A stretch of DNA of 64,000 nucleotides, from positions 1,116,001-1,180,000 of the forward strand of contig NC_020504.1 in NCBI RefSeq assembly GCF_000349325.1. Direction: 5' to 3'. The position numbers and the translations under genes are program-made. This document shows, one piece after another, positions 41,146-49,466 of the stretch. Within the stretch, counting starts at the first letter, position 1, and each line of letters starts with the position of its first letter. Source of the DNA: Streptomyces davaonensis JCM 4913. Its GTDB lineage: Bacteria > Actinomycetota > Actinomycetes > Streptomycetales > Streptomycetaceae. The notes under the pieces were generated by a model. The model did no database searches and had not been told where the DNA came from. It saw nothing but the letters and a program-made list of their open reading frames with translations.

Positions 41146-42933
41146 TCAGTGGCGTCCGCCGCCGTGGCCGCCGCCCCAAGAGCCGTTGCCCCAGTCGTTG
41201 CCGTCGTCCCAGCAGGAGTACGGGTCCGTGGCGCAGGAGTCGCTGGGCGAGGGTGTCGGGGTGGGCGTCGGGGACGGGGACGCGGTGGCCTTCGGGGTCT
41301 TCGACGGGGAGGGCTTGGGCGTCGGCGCCGGTGGTGTGGTCGCGGGCGCGTCCCAGTTGACCGCCTGGAGCTGGAGTTCGGGCTTGGAGGTGTCGATCAC
41401 CCAGCGCTGGGCGGAGTCGTCCTTGCGGGTCTTGAGGACCAGGGCGCCGGAGCCGTCGGTGGCGGCGGGCGTCAGGGCGAGGTCCTGGTCCCAGCGCGGG
41501 ACGAAGGTGCCCTGGAGGGTGAAGTCGTAGCGGACCTTGCGGTTGTCCGTGCAGGACAAGAGCCGTACCGAGTAGCCGAGCCCGGAGTCCAGGCACAGAT
41601 CGGGCTCGGCGGCGCTGCGCAGCAGGCCGTCGGTCTCGTAGACCCACTGCTGTCCGGCCTGCGGCGAGCACTTCGCGAGTTCGGTCTCGGCGCCCTTGAC
41701 GGCCTTGCCGCCGACGACGCCGACGCACAGCCCGGAGGCGAGGTTGTGCAGCCGCCCGGTCAGCGTGCCCTTGGCCGCCTCCTTGGCGCCGGCCCACGAC
41801 GGACTGGTGGGCGCACGGCTCGCGGAACCGGCCGCCTCGGTCCTGCCGCCCTGGCCCGTCGGGGCGAGGTCGTCTTCGGAGCCCAGGGCTGCCCACAGCA
41901 CCAACGGGACCAGGACCAGAGCGCCGACCGTCACCACGGCCACCGTGAGATTGCGGCGCCGCACGGCACGCCGGGCCGCCTTGCGGGCGGTACGGCTGCA
42001 TGAGGCGCGCGGGGCGGCCGGGGGTGCTCCGGGCAGATGGCCCGCGCCGAAGTCCTCCCCCATGACGGCCGCCACCTCCTCGGGCGCGCTCGCGTCCTCG
42101 GCGCTGAGCGCCCGGGACTCCACGTACTCGCGGGCGCCCCAGCCGAGCACCGCCTCGGCGAGGGCCAGGCCCAGGCCGTGGTTGAAGCAGTTCAACTGGT
42201 CGGCGGTGTCCAGGCAGTGGCGGCAGTGGTCGAGGTGGCCGCGCAGGTCGGGGTCGACCTCGATGCCGCCACGCCGATAGGTGACGTCGAGCAGCCGCAG
42301 GTACTGACGGCACTCCTGGTCGGGGGCGAGTTCGCGGTGGACCTGGAGGCACTCCTCGCGCAACCGGTCGCGGGCACGGCCGAGTTCGACGCGTGCGCCC
42401 GCCTCGTCCAGGCCCAGCAGTGCCGCGGGTATGTCGAGCGGTTCGGCCTCGACCTCGGTGTGCCAGAGCAGACAGCGGGCCGACTGGGGCAGCCGCTGGA
42501 AGGCGCCGGACAGCAGCCGCCGGTGGGCCGGGGGCAGCAGCCGGGCGACGGCGCGCTCTCCGTCCGCGGCCTCGGCGAGCAGCGCGGGATGGAGGAGTTC
42601 GCGTCGCTGGTCGGTGTCCCACTCCCCCGCGACGCGCCGTACGGTGACGAGGAGTTGGGGACGCCACGCCGAGGTCGGTCCGGTCTGCCGCAGGGTCTGT
42701 CCGAAGAGCCGGGTGAACGCCGCGGTGGTGAGCATTCCGGCGGCACGGGCCGTGCTGGTGCACAGCCGGGCGTAGGCGAAGCCCGCCGCCCAGTGCCGGT
42801 CGAGGAGTTCGCCCACCGGCTGGAGCGCGGGCGACGCGCCGGTCCACTTCTTGAGTTCGGCGCTCAGTTGCGCGTCCGTCAATTCGAGGGGCTGGGCGTT
42901 TCCTGCGGAATTCGGCGAGCCTGCGTCATGCAC
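41146..42933 (-). CDS. Sigma-like/zinc-finger membrane protein with ricin-type lectin (paralogue 2)
   Basis: This 595-residue protein is a clear paralogue of the one at 24814-26403. It has a sigma-like N-terminus (about 20-215; RCLLWHTEVEAEPLDIPAALLGLDEA is almost the same as in the other), and a zinc-finger motif HLDHCRHC. One membrane helix follows (VTVGALVLVPLVLW). The C-terminal ricin-like region has QQWVYETD and QRWVID. A long Pro/Thr/Ser linker and a Gly/Trp/Asn-rich end make this copy longer. GTG 42933 follows GGAGG by nine bases, which excludes the upstream ORF extension. A palindrome lies in the promoter (42973-42988). Confidence 0.77.
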   Translation of the reverse strand: MHDAGSPNSAGNAQPLELTDAQLSAELKKWTGASPALQPVGELLDRHWAAGFAYARLCTSTARAAGMLTTAAFTRLFGQTLRQTGPTSAWRPQLLVTVRRVAGEWDTDQRRELLHPALLAEAADGERAVARLLPPAHRRLLSGAFQRLPQSARCLLWHTEVEAEPLDIPAALLGLDEAGARVELGRARDRLREECLQVHRELAPDQECRQYLRLLDVTYRRGGIEVDPDLRGHLDHCRHCLDTADQLNCFNHGLGLALAEAVLGWGAREYVESRALSAEDASAPEEVAAVMGEDFGAGHLPGAPPAAPRASCSRTARKAARRAVRRRNLTVAVVTVGALVLVPLVLWAALGSEDDLAPTGQGGRTEAAGSASRAPTSPSWAGAKEAAKGTLTGRLHNLASGLCVGVVGGKAVKGAETELAKCSPQAGQQWVYETDGLLRSAAEPDLCLDSGLGYSVRLLSCTDNRKVRYDFTLQGTFVPRWDQDLALTPAATDGSGALVLKTRKDDSAQRWVIDTSKPELQLQAVNWDAPATTPPAPTPKPSPSKTPKATASPSPTPTPTPSPSDSCATDPYSCWDDGNDWGNGSWGGGHGGGRH

Positions 42934-43234
42934 GGCGGCATTCCTCCGGAGGGCATGCGGCATTCGATGGTCCATACCAAGGGGTATGCTCCGGGCGCGC
43001 CTCTTCCGAAGTCTGCGACACAAGGGAGCGAGCCACACCTTTGCACAGGTCAGCAGCGCGGAACAAGACTTCCCGCGGTTTTGTGCATTGAGTGCGCGGC
43101 ACATGGAATTGAACTTGTGTCAGTAAAGGCCGGCGACGTATCGCAGTCGGGCGGGACAACCGTATTCAATAAGCGTCGGCGGGCTCCCCCCGAACCATTG
43201 GCCAGGCGCGTTCAGCCAGTCGTACGGCGGGAAA
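42934..43234. other. 300-base intergenic region with palindrome
   Basis: It lies between the sigma/lectin gene and the AraC regulator. It is AT-richer and holds an inverted repeat at 42973-42988 (listed separately), near the sigma/lectin promoter on the minus strand. No ORF is convincing. Confidence 0.5.
42973..42988 (-). promoter_or_regulatory. Inverted repeat upstream of sigma/lectin gene
   Basis: CATACC-AAGG-GGTATG is a perfect inverted repeat about 40 bases upstream of the GTG start. It is a candidate operator, possibly for autoregulation by the sigma-like protein. Confidence 0.5.
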
Positions 43235-44170
43235 TCACGGCGTCTGTGTCCCTGAGGCCGTACCGCCAACCTTTGGGCCGTCGGCCCGGTAGGCGCCGGG
43301 CGGTGTGCCGTAGCGGGCGCGGAAGTCGCGGTTGAAGTGGAAAGGGCTGGCGAATCCGGAGGCCGCCGCGACGCGTTCCACGGACAGGTCGGTCACCTCC
43401 AGCAGCCGTGCGGCGTGTCGCAGTCGCGCCTCGCGCAGCGCGCGCATCGGCGACTGGCCGAGCTGCTGGGTGAACAGGTGGGCGAACCGGGAGGGCGACA
43501 GGGCCACCTGCCCGGCGAGCGAGACCACCGTGTGCGGGGCGCCGGGGTCGGCCGCGATCAGCGCCTCCGCGCGGCGCACCCGGTCGTCGACGCCGGGTGG
43601 GGGCGCCGCCGTGCGCGCGGTGGCGGCGGCCAGCAGGACGGCCTCCTCCAAGGCGCACAGGGCGAGTTCCCGGGCCGCGGAGCCGTGCGCCACGGCCACC
43701 CGGTCGGCCTCGTCGCCGCGCTCGGGCGGCGCCCCGCTGCCGGTCCAGCGGGCGTCGGCGAGCATCCGCCGGAACGCCGCCTCGATCCGGCCGTGCGGTG
43801 CGTCCGGGGTGAGTGAGACGACGTGCAGCCCGTCCCCGGCGGCGTACGGGCGCAGCCAGGACTGCCAGGTGGGGCGCGCCGGGCAGTGCGCCCACCAGAA
43901 CCGCCAGTGGCGGGCGCCGGGTGCGACGTCGTAGCGGTGCCGGACGCCGGGGGCGAGCACGACCAGGTCGCCGGCGGACGCCCGGGTCGCGGCCGCGCCC
44001 TGGCGCACCTCGCCGTGGCCGCCGGTGGTCCAGGTGAACAGCCAGCTGTCCGCTCCGGCGGGCCGGTGCACGGCGTACCCGGGCGGCTGGTCGAAGCGTC
44101 CGACGACCACCAGGCCGGGCGGCGGGGCCGGGTCACCGGCAGCTGTCTCGGGCAATCCGTCAGCACACAT
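43235..44170 (-). CDS. AraC-family transcriptional regulator
   Basis: This 311-residue regulator has an N-terminal cupin-type ligand-binding domain (about residues 20-110, with AGDLVVLAPGVRHRYDV). Two C-terminal helix-turn-helix motifs occupy about 200-300 (VSLAGQVALSPSRFAHLFTQ and VERVAAASGFASPFHFNRDF). ATG 44170 is six bases after AGGAGG; ATG 44176 overlaps that site. It is transcribed divergently from the phytanoyl-CoA-dioxygenase-like gene 70 bases away, so it is the probable regulator of that enzyme. Its ligand is unknown, perhaps the substrate. Confidence 0.9.
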   Translation of the reverse strand: MCADGLPETAAGDPAPPPGLVVVGRFDQPPGYAVHRPAGADSWLFTWTTGGHGEVRQGAAATRASAGDLVVLAPGVRHRYDVAPGARHWRFWWAHCPARPTWQSWLRPYAAGDGLHVVSLTPDAPHGRIEAAFRRMLADARWTGSGAPPERGDEADRVAVAHGSAARELALCALEEAVLLAAATARTAAPPPGVDDRVRRAEALIAADPGAPHTVVSLAGQVALSPSRFAHLFTQQLGQSPMRALREARLRHAARLLEVTDLSVERVAAASGFASPFHFNRDFRARYGTPPGAYRADGPKVGGTASGTQTP

Positions 44171-44240
44171 GGGCATCCTCCTGGGACGGGCGTCGGCCTA
44201 GCGTGACGTACGAACGGTCCTCGACCGAAGGAGTGCACAC

Positions 44241-45038
44241 ATGACAGCCATGGACATCACCGCCGGGCTCCGGCGGTTCCGTGAGGACGGGTTCATGGTC
44301 GCGCGCGGGCTGTTCGGGTACGACGAGGCCGACCGGCTGTGCGAGCGGTTCACGGCGCTGCACGCGGCGGGTCCGGTGCCGGGGCATTTCGAGCCGCGCG
44401 CGGCGGACGGTGACCCGCTGCGGGCGTATCCGCGGGTGATGCAGCCGCACGAGATCGACGCGTTGGCGCTGCGGACACTGCTCGATCCCCGACTGCGCGC
44501 GGTGCTGGAGGAGCTGCTGGGCGAGGAGGTGCTGGCCGCGCAGAGCATGTTCTACTTCAAGCCGCCGGGGGCCCGCGGGCAGGCGTTGCATCAGGACAAC
44601 TTCTATCTTCGGGTCGAGCCGGGCACCTGTGTGGCGGCGTGGATCGCGTGCGAGGCGATCGACCGGGAGAACGGCGGTCTCGAAGTGGTGCCCGGCACGC
44701 ATCGGATGGAGCTGTTCTGCCCCGAGGAGGCGGACCCGGGCGCGTCCTTCGCGCGGGAGTACGTCGCCCCGCCGCCGGGGCTCCGGGCGGTGCCGGTCGA
44801 CATGGCGCCGGGGGACGTGCTGTTCTTCAACGGCAGCCTGGTGCACGGCTCTCAGCCCAATCGCAGCGCCGACCGGTTCCGGCGTTCGTTCATCGGCCAC
44901 TATGTCGGGCGGTCGGCCGAGCGGATCGGCGGCTACTACCGGACGCTGTCGATGCGGGGCGAGCCGATCGCGCTGCCGGAAAGCGCCGGAGCGGGTCCGT
45001 GCGGCACCGAGTTCACGGCACCGCACGGGCCGCACTAG
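44241..45038 (+). CDS. Phytanoyl-CoA dioxygenase (PhyH)-family oxygenase
   Basis: This 265-residue enzyme is a non-heme Fe(II)/2-oxoglutarate-dependent oxygenase. The metal motif HxD is in LHQDNFYLRV (about residue 118) and the second His is in SLVHGSQPNRS, with the 2-oxoglutarate-binding Arg in DRFRRSF. The family hydroxylates small molecules such as ectoine, antibiotics or lipids. ATG 44241 is three bases into an AGTGCACAC region with GAAGGAG upstream. It is divergent from the AraC gene. It could hydroxylate a natural product or osmolyte; no pathway neighbours are present. Confidence 0.9.
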   Translation: MTAMDITAGLRRFREDGFMVARGLFGYDEADRLCERFTALHAAGPVPGHFEPRAADGDPLRAYPRVMQPHEIDALALRTLLDPRLRAVLEELLGEEVLAAQSMFYFKPPGARGQALHQDNFYLRVEPGTCVAAWIACEAIDRENGGLEVVPGTHRMELFCPEEADPGASFAREYVAPPPGLRAVPVDMAPGDVLFFNGSLVHGSQPNRSADRFRRSFIGHYVGRSAERIGGYYRTLSMRGEPIALPESAGAGPCGTEFTAPHGPH

Positions 45039-45039
45039 A

Positions 45040-46008
45040 TCAGTGGCCCACGATCGGGCGGGCCGTGTAGGGCTGCTCCAGTTCCTCGATCTCCTTCTCG
45101 CTCAGGGTCAGTTCCACCGCCGCCACCGCGTCCTCGATGTGCCGCGGCTTGGGCGCGCCGACGATGGGTGCCGCCACCGTGTCGCGGTGCAGCAGCCAGG
45201 CCAGGGCGACCTGGGCGCGGGGCACGCCCCGGTCGTTCGCCACCCGGGTGACCGCCTCGACGATGGTGCGGTCGCTCTCCTGGTAGAGGCGGCTGCCGAA
45301 GTTGTCGCCCGCGCTGCGTTCGGTGACGGTGCCCCAGTCGCGGGTGAGGCGGCCCCGGGCCAGCGGGCTCCACGGCAGTACGCCCACGCCCTGGTCCGCG
45401 CAGAGCGGCAGCATCTCGCGCTCCTCCTCGCGGTAGAGGAGGTTGTAGTGGTTCTGCATGGAGACGAACTTCGTCCAGCCGTTCCGCTCCGCCGTGTACT
45501 GCATCTTGGAGAACTGCCAGGCGTACATCGAACTCGCCCCGAGATAGCGGACCTTGCCGGCCTTCACCAGGTCGTGCAGCGCCTCCATGGTCTCCTCGAC
45601 CGGGGTGTGCGCGTCGTAGCGGTGGATCTGGTAGAGGTCGACGTAGTCGGTGCCGAGGCGGCTGAGGCTGTGGTCGATCTCCGCCATGATCACCTTGCGG
45701 GAGAGGCCGCCGCCGTTGGGTCCGGGCCGCATCCGGCCGTGCACCTTGGTGGCCAGCACGATCTCGTCGCGGCGGGCGTAGTCGGCGAGCGCCCGTCCGA
45801 CGATCTCCTCGCTGGTGCCGTCGGAGTAGATGTTGGCGGTGTCGAAGAAGTTGATGCCCGCCTCGACCGCCTGGCGGATGAGCGGGCGGGAGGCCTCCTC
45901 GTCGAGTGTCCATTCGTGCACGCCTCGGTCGGGCAGCCCGTAGGTCATGCAGCCCAGACAGATCCGCGACACGTCCAGGCCCGTCGAACCGAGCTTCACG
46001 TACTGCAT
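45040..46008 (-). CDS. Aldo/keto reductase
   Basis: This 322-residue NADPH-dependent reductase has an (alpha/beta)8 barrel. The catalytic residues are visible: Asp and Tyr in FFDTANIYSDG (about 50-60), Lys in LATKVHG, and His in YQIHRYD. The phosphate-binding Ser/Arg region near SSMYAWQFSK follows. It belongs to the AKR11/12-like group that reduces aldehydes or sugar ketones. ATG 46008 has an AGGAG site eight bases upstream. It converges on the PhyH gene with only one base between stops. Confidence 0.92.
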   Translation of the reverse strand: MQYVKLGSTGLDVSRICLGCMTYGLPDRGVHEWTLDEEASRPLIRQAVEAGINFFDTANIYSDGTSEEIVGRALADYARRDEIVLATKVHGRMRPGPNGGGLSRKVIMAEIDHSLSRLGTDYVDLYQIHRYDAHTPVEETMEALHDLVKAGKVRYLGASSMYAWQFSKMQYTAERNGWTKFVSMQNHYNLLYREEEREMLPLCADQGVGVLPWSPLARGRLTRDWGTVTERSAGDNFGSRLYQESDRTIVEAVTRVANDRGVPRAQVALAWLLHRDTVAAPIVGAPKPRHIEDAVAAVELTLSEKEIEELEQPYTARPIVGH

Positions 46009-46189
46009 CGTTGCTGCTCCTGCCTTCGGGGTCGCTACCAGGGGGAGCGTACGTACGGAACGCGCGGCGCGCATTGCTGCCCGCAGGTGACCGTGCGGCG
46101 TGGGAGCGTCCGCGCGCCGGGGCCGCTCCCCCATCCTCGGTACGGACGACCGGCGTCCGGCCGGTCGGGACCGTCCCGGGAGGCACGCG

Positions 46190-47050
46190 ATGCGGACACG
46201 TCCGGCCAGGCTGAGGACTCTGCTGGGGGCGGCCGCGCTGCTGCCGCTCGGTGTCGTGGCGCCCGCGTGGGCCGTACCGGATCCGCCGTCGGCGGCGCCG
46301 GTGGAAGGTCCGGCGACCCTGTGCGCGCCCGCCGGGGTCCTGTCCGGGCCCGGCGGGCAGCGCGCCTCGGTGTCGCTGTGCCTGGGCAGCGGTACGCCGA
46401 TGATGGCGGTCTCGGCGCCAGCGACCTGCCGCCGGGCCGCCTCCCCCGCCCGTCCGGCGTGTCTGACCTCGGGCACCTGGACGGCGCGCCGGGACGGTCA
46501 GGTGGTCGCCGCCGGCACGCTGCCCGGCTCGCGGGAGTATCCCGGCCCCGGCACCTACGAGGTCGAGGCCGACGTCCAGGTCCGCTCCGATCCCTCGGGC
46601 GTGGATCTGCACGGCACGGTCCGGGCCACCCTCACCCTGACCGCGCCCAAGGCGGCGCCCACGCACCGGGTCGAGGTCGACCGGGGCACGCTGCGCCGCG
46701 GCACGGCGACGACCCTGACGTACACCGTTGCGCGCGACAGCGAACGGGGCGACGGCAGCGCCCGGTTCGGGCTGATCGGGGAGGAGGCGTCGGGGGCGGA
46801 GCTGACCACGGACGACGCCCGGTGCGTCAATCCGTTGGTCGGCCGCCATCCCTCGACGGCCCGTCAACTGTTCGCCCTCGACTGTGCCCTGACGGACCTT
46901 CAGCCGGGCCGCCCGGCCACCGTGGTCGTCCGGATCGCCCTGCGGGACACCTGCTCCACGGTGGTGTCCAAGCTGGGCTACTGGATCCCGCAGGGCCAGG
47001 CGCTCTACACCGGGGGCATGCTGGCGGGGCCCACGGTGGACTGCGTCTAG
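46190..47050 (+). CDS. Secreted hypothetical protein
   Basis: This 286-residue protein has a Sec-type signal peptide: MRTRPARLRTLL, hydrophobic core, cleavage near AWA (about residue 28). The mature part is beta-rich and Cys-containing (six or more Cys), without known motifs. ATG 46190 has a GGGAGG site eight bases upstream. I recognise no family; it may be an extracellular structural or adhesion-like protein. Confidence 0.78.
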   Translation: MRTRPARLRTLLGAAALLPLGVVAPAWAVPDPPSAAPVEGPATLCAPAGVLSGPGGQRASVSLCLGSGTPMMAVSAPATCRRAASPARPACLTSGTWTARRDGQVVAAGTLPGSREYPGPGTYEVEADVQVRSDPSGVDLHGTVRATLTLTAPKAAPTHRVEVDRGTLRRGTATTLTYTVARDSERGDGSARFGLIGEEASGAELTTDDARCVNPLVGRHPSTARQLFALDCALTDLQPGRPATVVVRIALRDTCSTVVSKLGYWIPQGQALYTGGMLAGPTVDCV

Positions 47051-47083
47051 GGCGTCGCCCGGGGGGATTCGACGACAGGCCGA

Positions 47084-47617
47084 CTAGGCCCGGTCCAGCA
47101 GGTCCAGGGCCCGTTCCCAGCCGAACTCCGGCCGTCGGCCGTCCTCTTGGGGCTCACCGGTGTACGGCTCGCCGAAGCGGACGCCCATCCCGCGCAGGCG
47201 CTCCAGGCTCTCCTGGTAGGCGGGGTGGGCGGCGAGCGCGTCGGCCACGCAGGGCAGGGCGGCGACCGGGACGCCGAGGCCGTAGGCCTCGCACAGGGTG
47301 GCCACGGCGAGGGTGTCGCCCAGGCCCGCCGCCCACTTGTTGACGGTGTTGAAGGTGGCGGGCGCGACGACGACCGCGTCCGGCGGCGGGAAGGGCCGCG
47401 GATCGGCGGGGGTGCGCCAGGCGGAGCGGATGGGGCGGCCGGTGAGCGCCTCGACGGCCGCCGTGTCGAAGAAGCCGTTCAGCGCGGCGGGCGTCGCGAT
47501 GACCCCGACCTCGAAGCCCCGCTCCTGCGCGGCGGTGACGAGTTTGCCCACGCCGGAGGCGATTCCGGCGGCACAGACGACGACGTAGAGGAAGGGTGCT
47601 CCGGCCTGTTCGGTCAT
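47084..47617 (-). CDS. Flavoprotein (Dfp/CoaC-like)
   Basis: This 177-residue protein has the FMN-binding flavoprotein fold: a VVVCAAGIASGVGKLV strand-loop, then the VVVAPATFNTVNKWAAGLGD segment, which is the FMN-contact motif of the HFCD family (PPCDC, EpiD-like). Those enzymes decarboxylate cysteine-containing substrates, but the standard active-site His and PXMNXXMW motif are not evident, so function is open. It ends 33 bases after the previous gene and is followed on the same strand by the NTF2-like gene; with that neighbour it forms a possible two-gene unit. Confidence 0.82.
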   Translation of the reverse strand: MTEQAGAPFLYVVVCAAGIASGVGKLVTAAQERGFEVGVIATPAALNGFFDTAAVEALTGRPIRSAWRTPADPRPFPPPDAVVVAPATFNTVNKWAAGLGDTLAVATLCEAYGLGVPVAALPCVADALAAHPAYQESLERLRGMGVRFGEPYTGEPQEDGRRPEFGWERALDLLDRA

Positions 47618-47626
47618 CCGAGCACC

Positions 47627-48073
47627 TTACTGAACGGGCAACGGCTCCTCCCCGCGCGAGCCGTGGATGCGGCGCTCGTGCTCCTCGATGCGGACGTCGT
47701 TGATGCTGGCCTCGCGCCGAGTCATGAGCCCGCGCTCGTCGAACTCCCACAGCTCGTTGCCGTACGACCGCCACCACTGGCCGTCGGCGTCCTGGCACTC
47801 GTACTGGAAGCGGACCGCGATGCGGTTGCCGTCGAAGGCCCACAGGTCCTTGCGCAGGGCGTAGGCGCGCTCGCGGGCCCACTTGGCGGTGAGGAACTCG
47901 ACGATCGCGGCGCGGCCGGTGAGGAAGGTGTCGCGGTTGCGCCAGACGGAGTCCTCGGAGTAGGCGAGGGACACCTTGTGCGGGTCGCGGGTGTTCCAGG
48001 CGTCCTCGGCGGCCTGCACCTTGCGGGCCGCGCTCGCGGCGGTGAACGGCGGCAGGGGCGGGCGTTCGGTCAT
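47627..48073 (-). CDS. NTF2-like (DUF1348) protein
   Basis: This 148-residue protein has the SnoaL/NTF2 cone fold of DUF1348: [21 protein letters not shown] at the start, SVWRNRD, then [27 protein letters not shown]. These small proteins are poorly characterised and often bind or convert small hydrophobic molecules. It is divergent from a TetR regulator, with two palindromic operators between them, so it is probably repressed by that regulator. Confidence 0.88.
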   Translation of the reverse strand: MTERPPLPPFTAASAARKVQAAEDAWNTRDPHKVSLAYSEDSVWRNRDTFLTGRAAIVEFLTAKWARERAYALRKDLWAFDGNRIAVRFQYECQDADGQWWRSYGNELWEFDERGLMTRREASINDVRIEEHERRIHGSRGEEPLPVQ

Positions 48074-48095
48074 GTCGACCTCCGTGAACGGAAGG

Positions 48096-48148
48096 GGAGA
48101 ACGTGCGTTCTCCGGGTGGGCTGCTACCGTAGGAGAACGCCCGTTCTC
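48096..48148. promoter_or_regulatory. Paired TetR operators
   Basis: Two related inverted repeats lie between the divergent genes: GGAGAACG-TG-CGTTCTCC (48096-48113) and GAGAACG-CC-CGTTCTC (48133-48148). Both have a GAGAACG/CGTTCTC half-site 2 bases apart. They fit cooperative TetR binding and control of both genes. Confidence 0.88.
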
Positions 48149-48168
48149 ACGTCAAGGAGAGACCGTCC

Positions 48169-48720
48169 ATGGACAGCGCGACCGCCCGGGAGCAGGCACT
48201 GGACGCCGCCGAGGAGCTGTTCTACGGCCAGGGCATCCAGTCCGTCGGCATGGACGCCATCCGCGGCGCCTCCGGGGTCTCACTCAAGCGGCTGTACCAA
48301 CTGTTCCCCGCCAAGGAGCAGTTGGTGGAGGCGTATCTGGAACGCCGCGACGTTCGCTGGCGCGAGCGGCTCGCCGCCCATGTCGCCCGGACCGAGGACC
48401 CCGAGGAGCGGATCCTCGCCGTCTTCGACTGGCTGGAGCGGTGGTTCGGCGAGGACGGCTTCCGCGGGTGCGCGTGGATCAACTCCTACGGCGAGCTGGG
48501 CGCGACCTCGGAGCGGGTGACGGCCCAAGTCCGCGCCCACAAGCAGGCGTTCCGGGACTACCTCGCCTCTCTCGTGGCCGACGCGGGGCGGCCGGACGAG
48601 CTGACCGGGCCGCTGTTCCTGCTGGCCGAGGGCGCCATGGTGACCGCCGGCATCACCGCGAGCACGCGGCCGGCCGCCGAGGCCAGGGACGCGGCCCGGC
48701 GGCTGCTGGAGTCCTGCTGA
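48169..48720 (+). CDS. TetR-family repressor
   Basis: This 183-residue repressor has an N-terminal helix-turn-helix (about 10-55: EQALDAAEELFYGQGIQSVGMDAIRGASGVSLKRLYQLFPAKEQL). The C-terminal ligand domain follows. ATG 48169 has an AAGGAGA site. It probably binds the two palindromes upstream, controlling itself and the divergent NTF2-like gene. The ligand is unknown. Confidence 0.92.
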   Translation: MDSATAREQALDAAEELFYGQGIQSVGMDAIRGASGVSLKRLYQLFPAKEQLVEAYLERRDVRWRERLAAHVARTEDPEERILAVFDWLERWFGEDGFRGCAWINSYGELGATSERVTAQVRAHKQAFRDYLASLVADAGRPDELTGPLFLLAEGAMVTAGITASTRPAAEARDAARRLLESC

Positions 48721-48722
48721 GG

Positions 48723-49400
48723 TCAGGCCGCCGCGAGCGATGTCACCGTCGCGCGGGCACGGGCCAGGGAGTCCTCGGCCAGCGAGGTGAAACCGGCCAG
48801 GTGCGGCATCCGCGGAGCCATGGTCAGTTCGGCCGCGACGAGGTGGAGGTTCTCCGGAGCGACGCCGAGGTTGGCGAAGTAGGCCTTCAGGTACGGCGTC
48901 TGGAAGTCGTCGTGCTCGCGCGGCGTGCCCGGCCCGTAGCCCCCGCCCCGCGCCATGACCGCCACCACGCGCAGCTCCCCCAGCAGGCTCTCGCCGGTGT
49001 CCGGGTCGGTGAACGCGCCGGGGAAGGTGACCCGGTCGATCCACGCCTTCAGCGCGGCGGGGACGGCGAAGTTGTACATCGGCACCCCCAGCAACAGGGT
49101 GTCGGCGGCGCGCAGTTCCTCGATCAGGGGCAGGGTCAGCGCCCACTCCCGCTCCTCGGCGGGGCTCTCGACGAGCGCGGACACCTTCTGCGGCGCGACC
49201 ATGCCGGCTCGCTGGACGCGCCGGCCGAGGGTGGCCTGGGCCGCGGCCAGCGGAGGCACCGGCTCCGCGCACAGGTCGCGGTGGCGGTGCCGGCCGGTGC
49301 CGTGCGCGGCGCGCCAGGTGGTGGCGAACAGCGCGGTCAGCCGCCGGGTCACGGAGTCGGCGTCGGTGTCGGCACTGGAGTCGATGTGCAGCAGGTTCAT
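48723..49400 (-). CDS. FMN-dependent NADH-azoreductase (AzoR-like)
   Basis: This 225-residue flavoenzyme has a flavodoxin-like fold. The FMN-binding segment MNLLHIDSSADTDADSVTRRL and the motif LLLGVPMYNFAVPAALKAWIDRV are typical of AzoR, followed by VVAVMARGGGYGPGTP. Family members reduce quinones and azo compounds by two electrons using NADH. ATG 49400 is preceded by AGAGGTGACC. It is divergent from a SigJ-type sigma gene, with a 12-base-arm inverted repeat between. Confidence 0.93.
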   Translation of the reverse strand: MNLLHIDSSADTDADSVTRRLTALFATTWRAAHGTGRHRHRDLCAEPVPPLAAAQATLGRRVQRAGMVAPQKVSALVESPAEEREWALTLPLIEELRAADTLLLGVPMYNFAVPAALKAWIDRVTFPGAFTDPDTGESLLGELRVVAVMARGGGYGPGTPREHDDFQTPYLKAYFANLGVAPENLHLVAAELTMAPRMPHLAGFTSLAEDSLARARATVTSLAAA

Positions 49401-49404
49401 GGTG

Positions 49405-49441
49405 GTCACCTCTGTGCGGCGGGATACGTCACAGGGGTGAC
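49405..49441. promoter_or_regulatory. Long inverted repeat between azoreductase and sigma genes
   Basis: GTCACCTCTGTG (49405-49416) and CACAGGGGTGAC (49430-49441) form a near-perfect 12-base inverted repeat with a 13-base spacer. It fills most of the 66-base divergent promoter region and is a candidate operator or overlapping divergent promoters. Confidence 0.65.
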
Positions 49442-49466
49442 GGCACACGGCGAGGAAAGGTGACCC

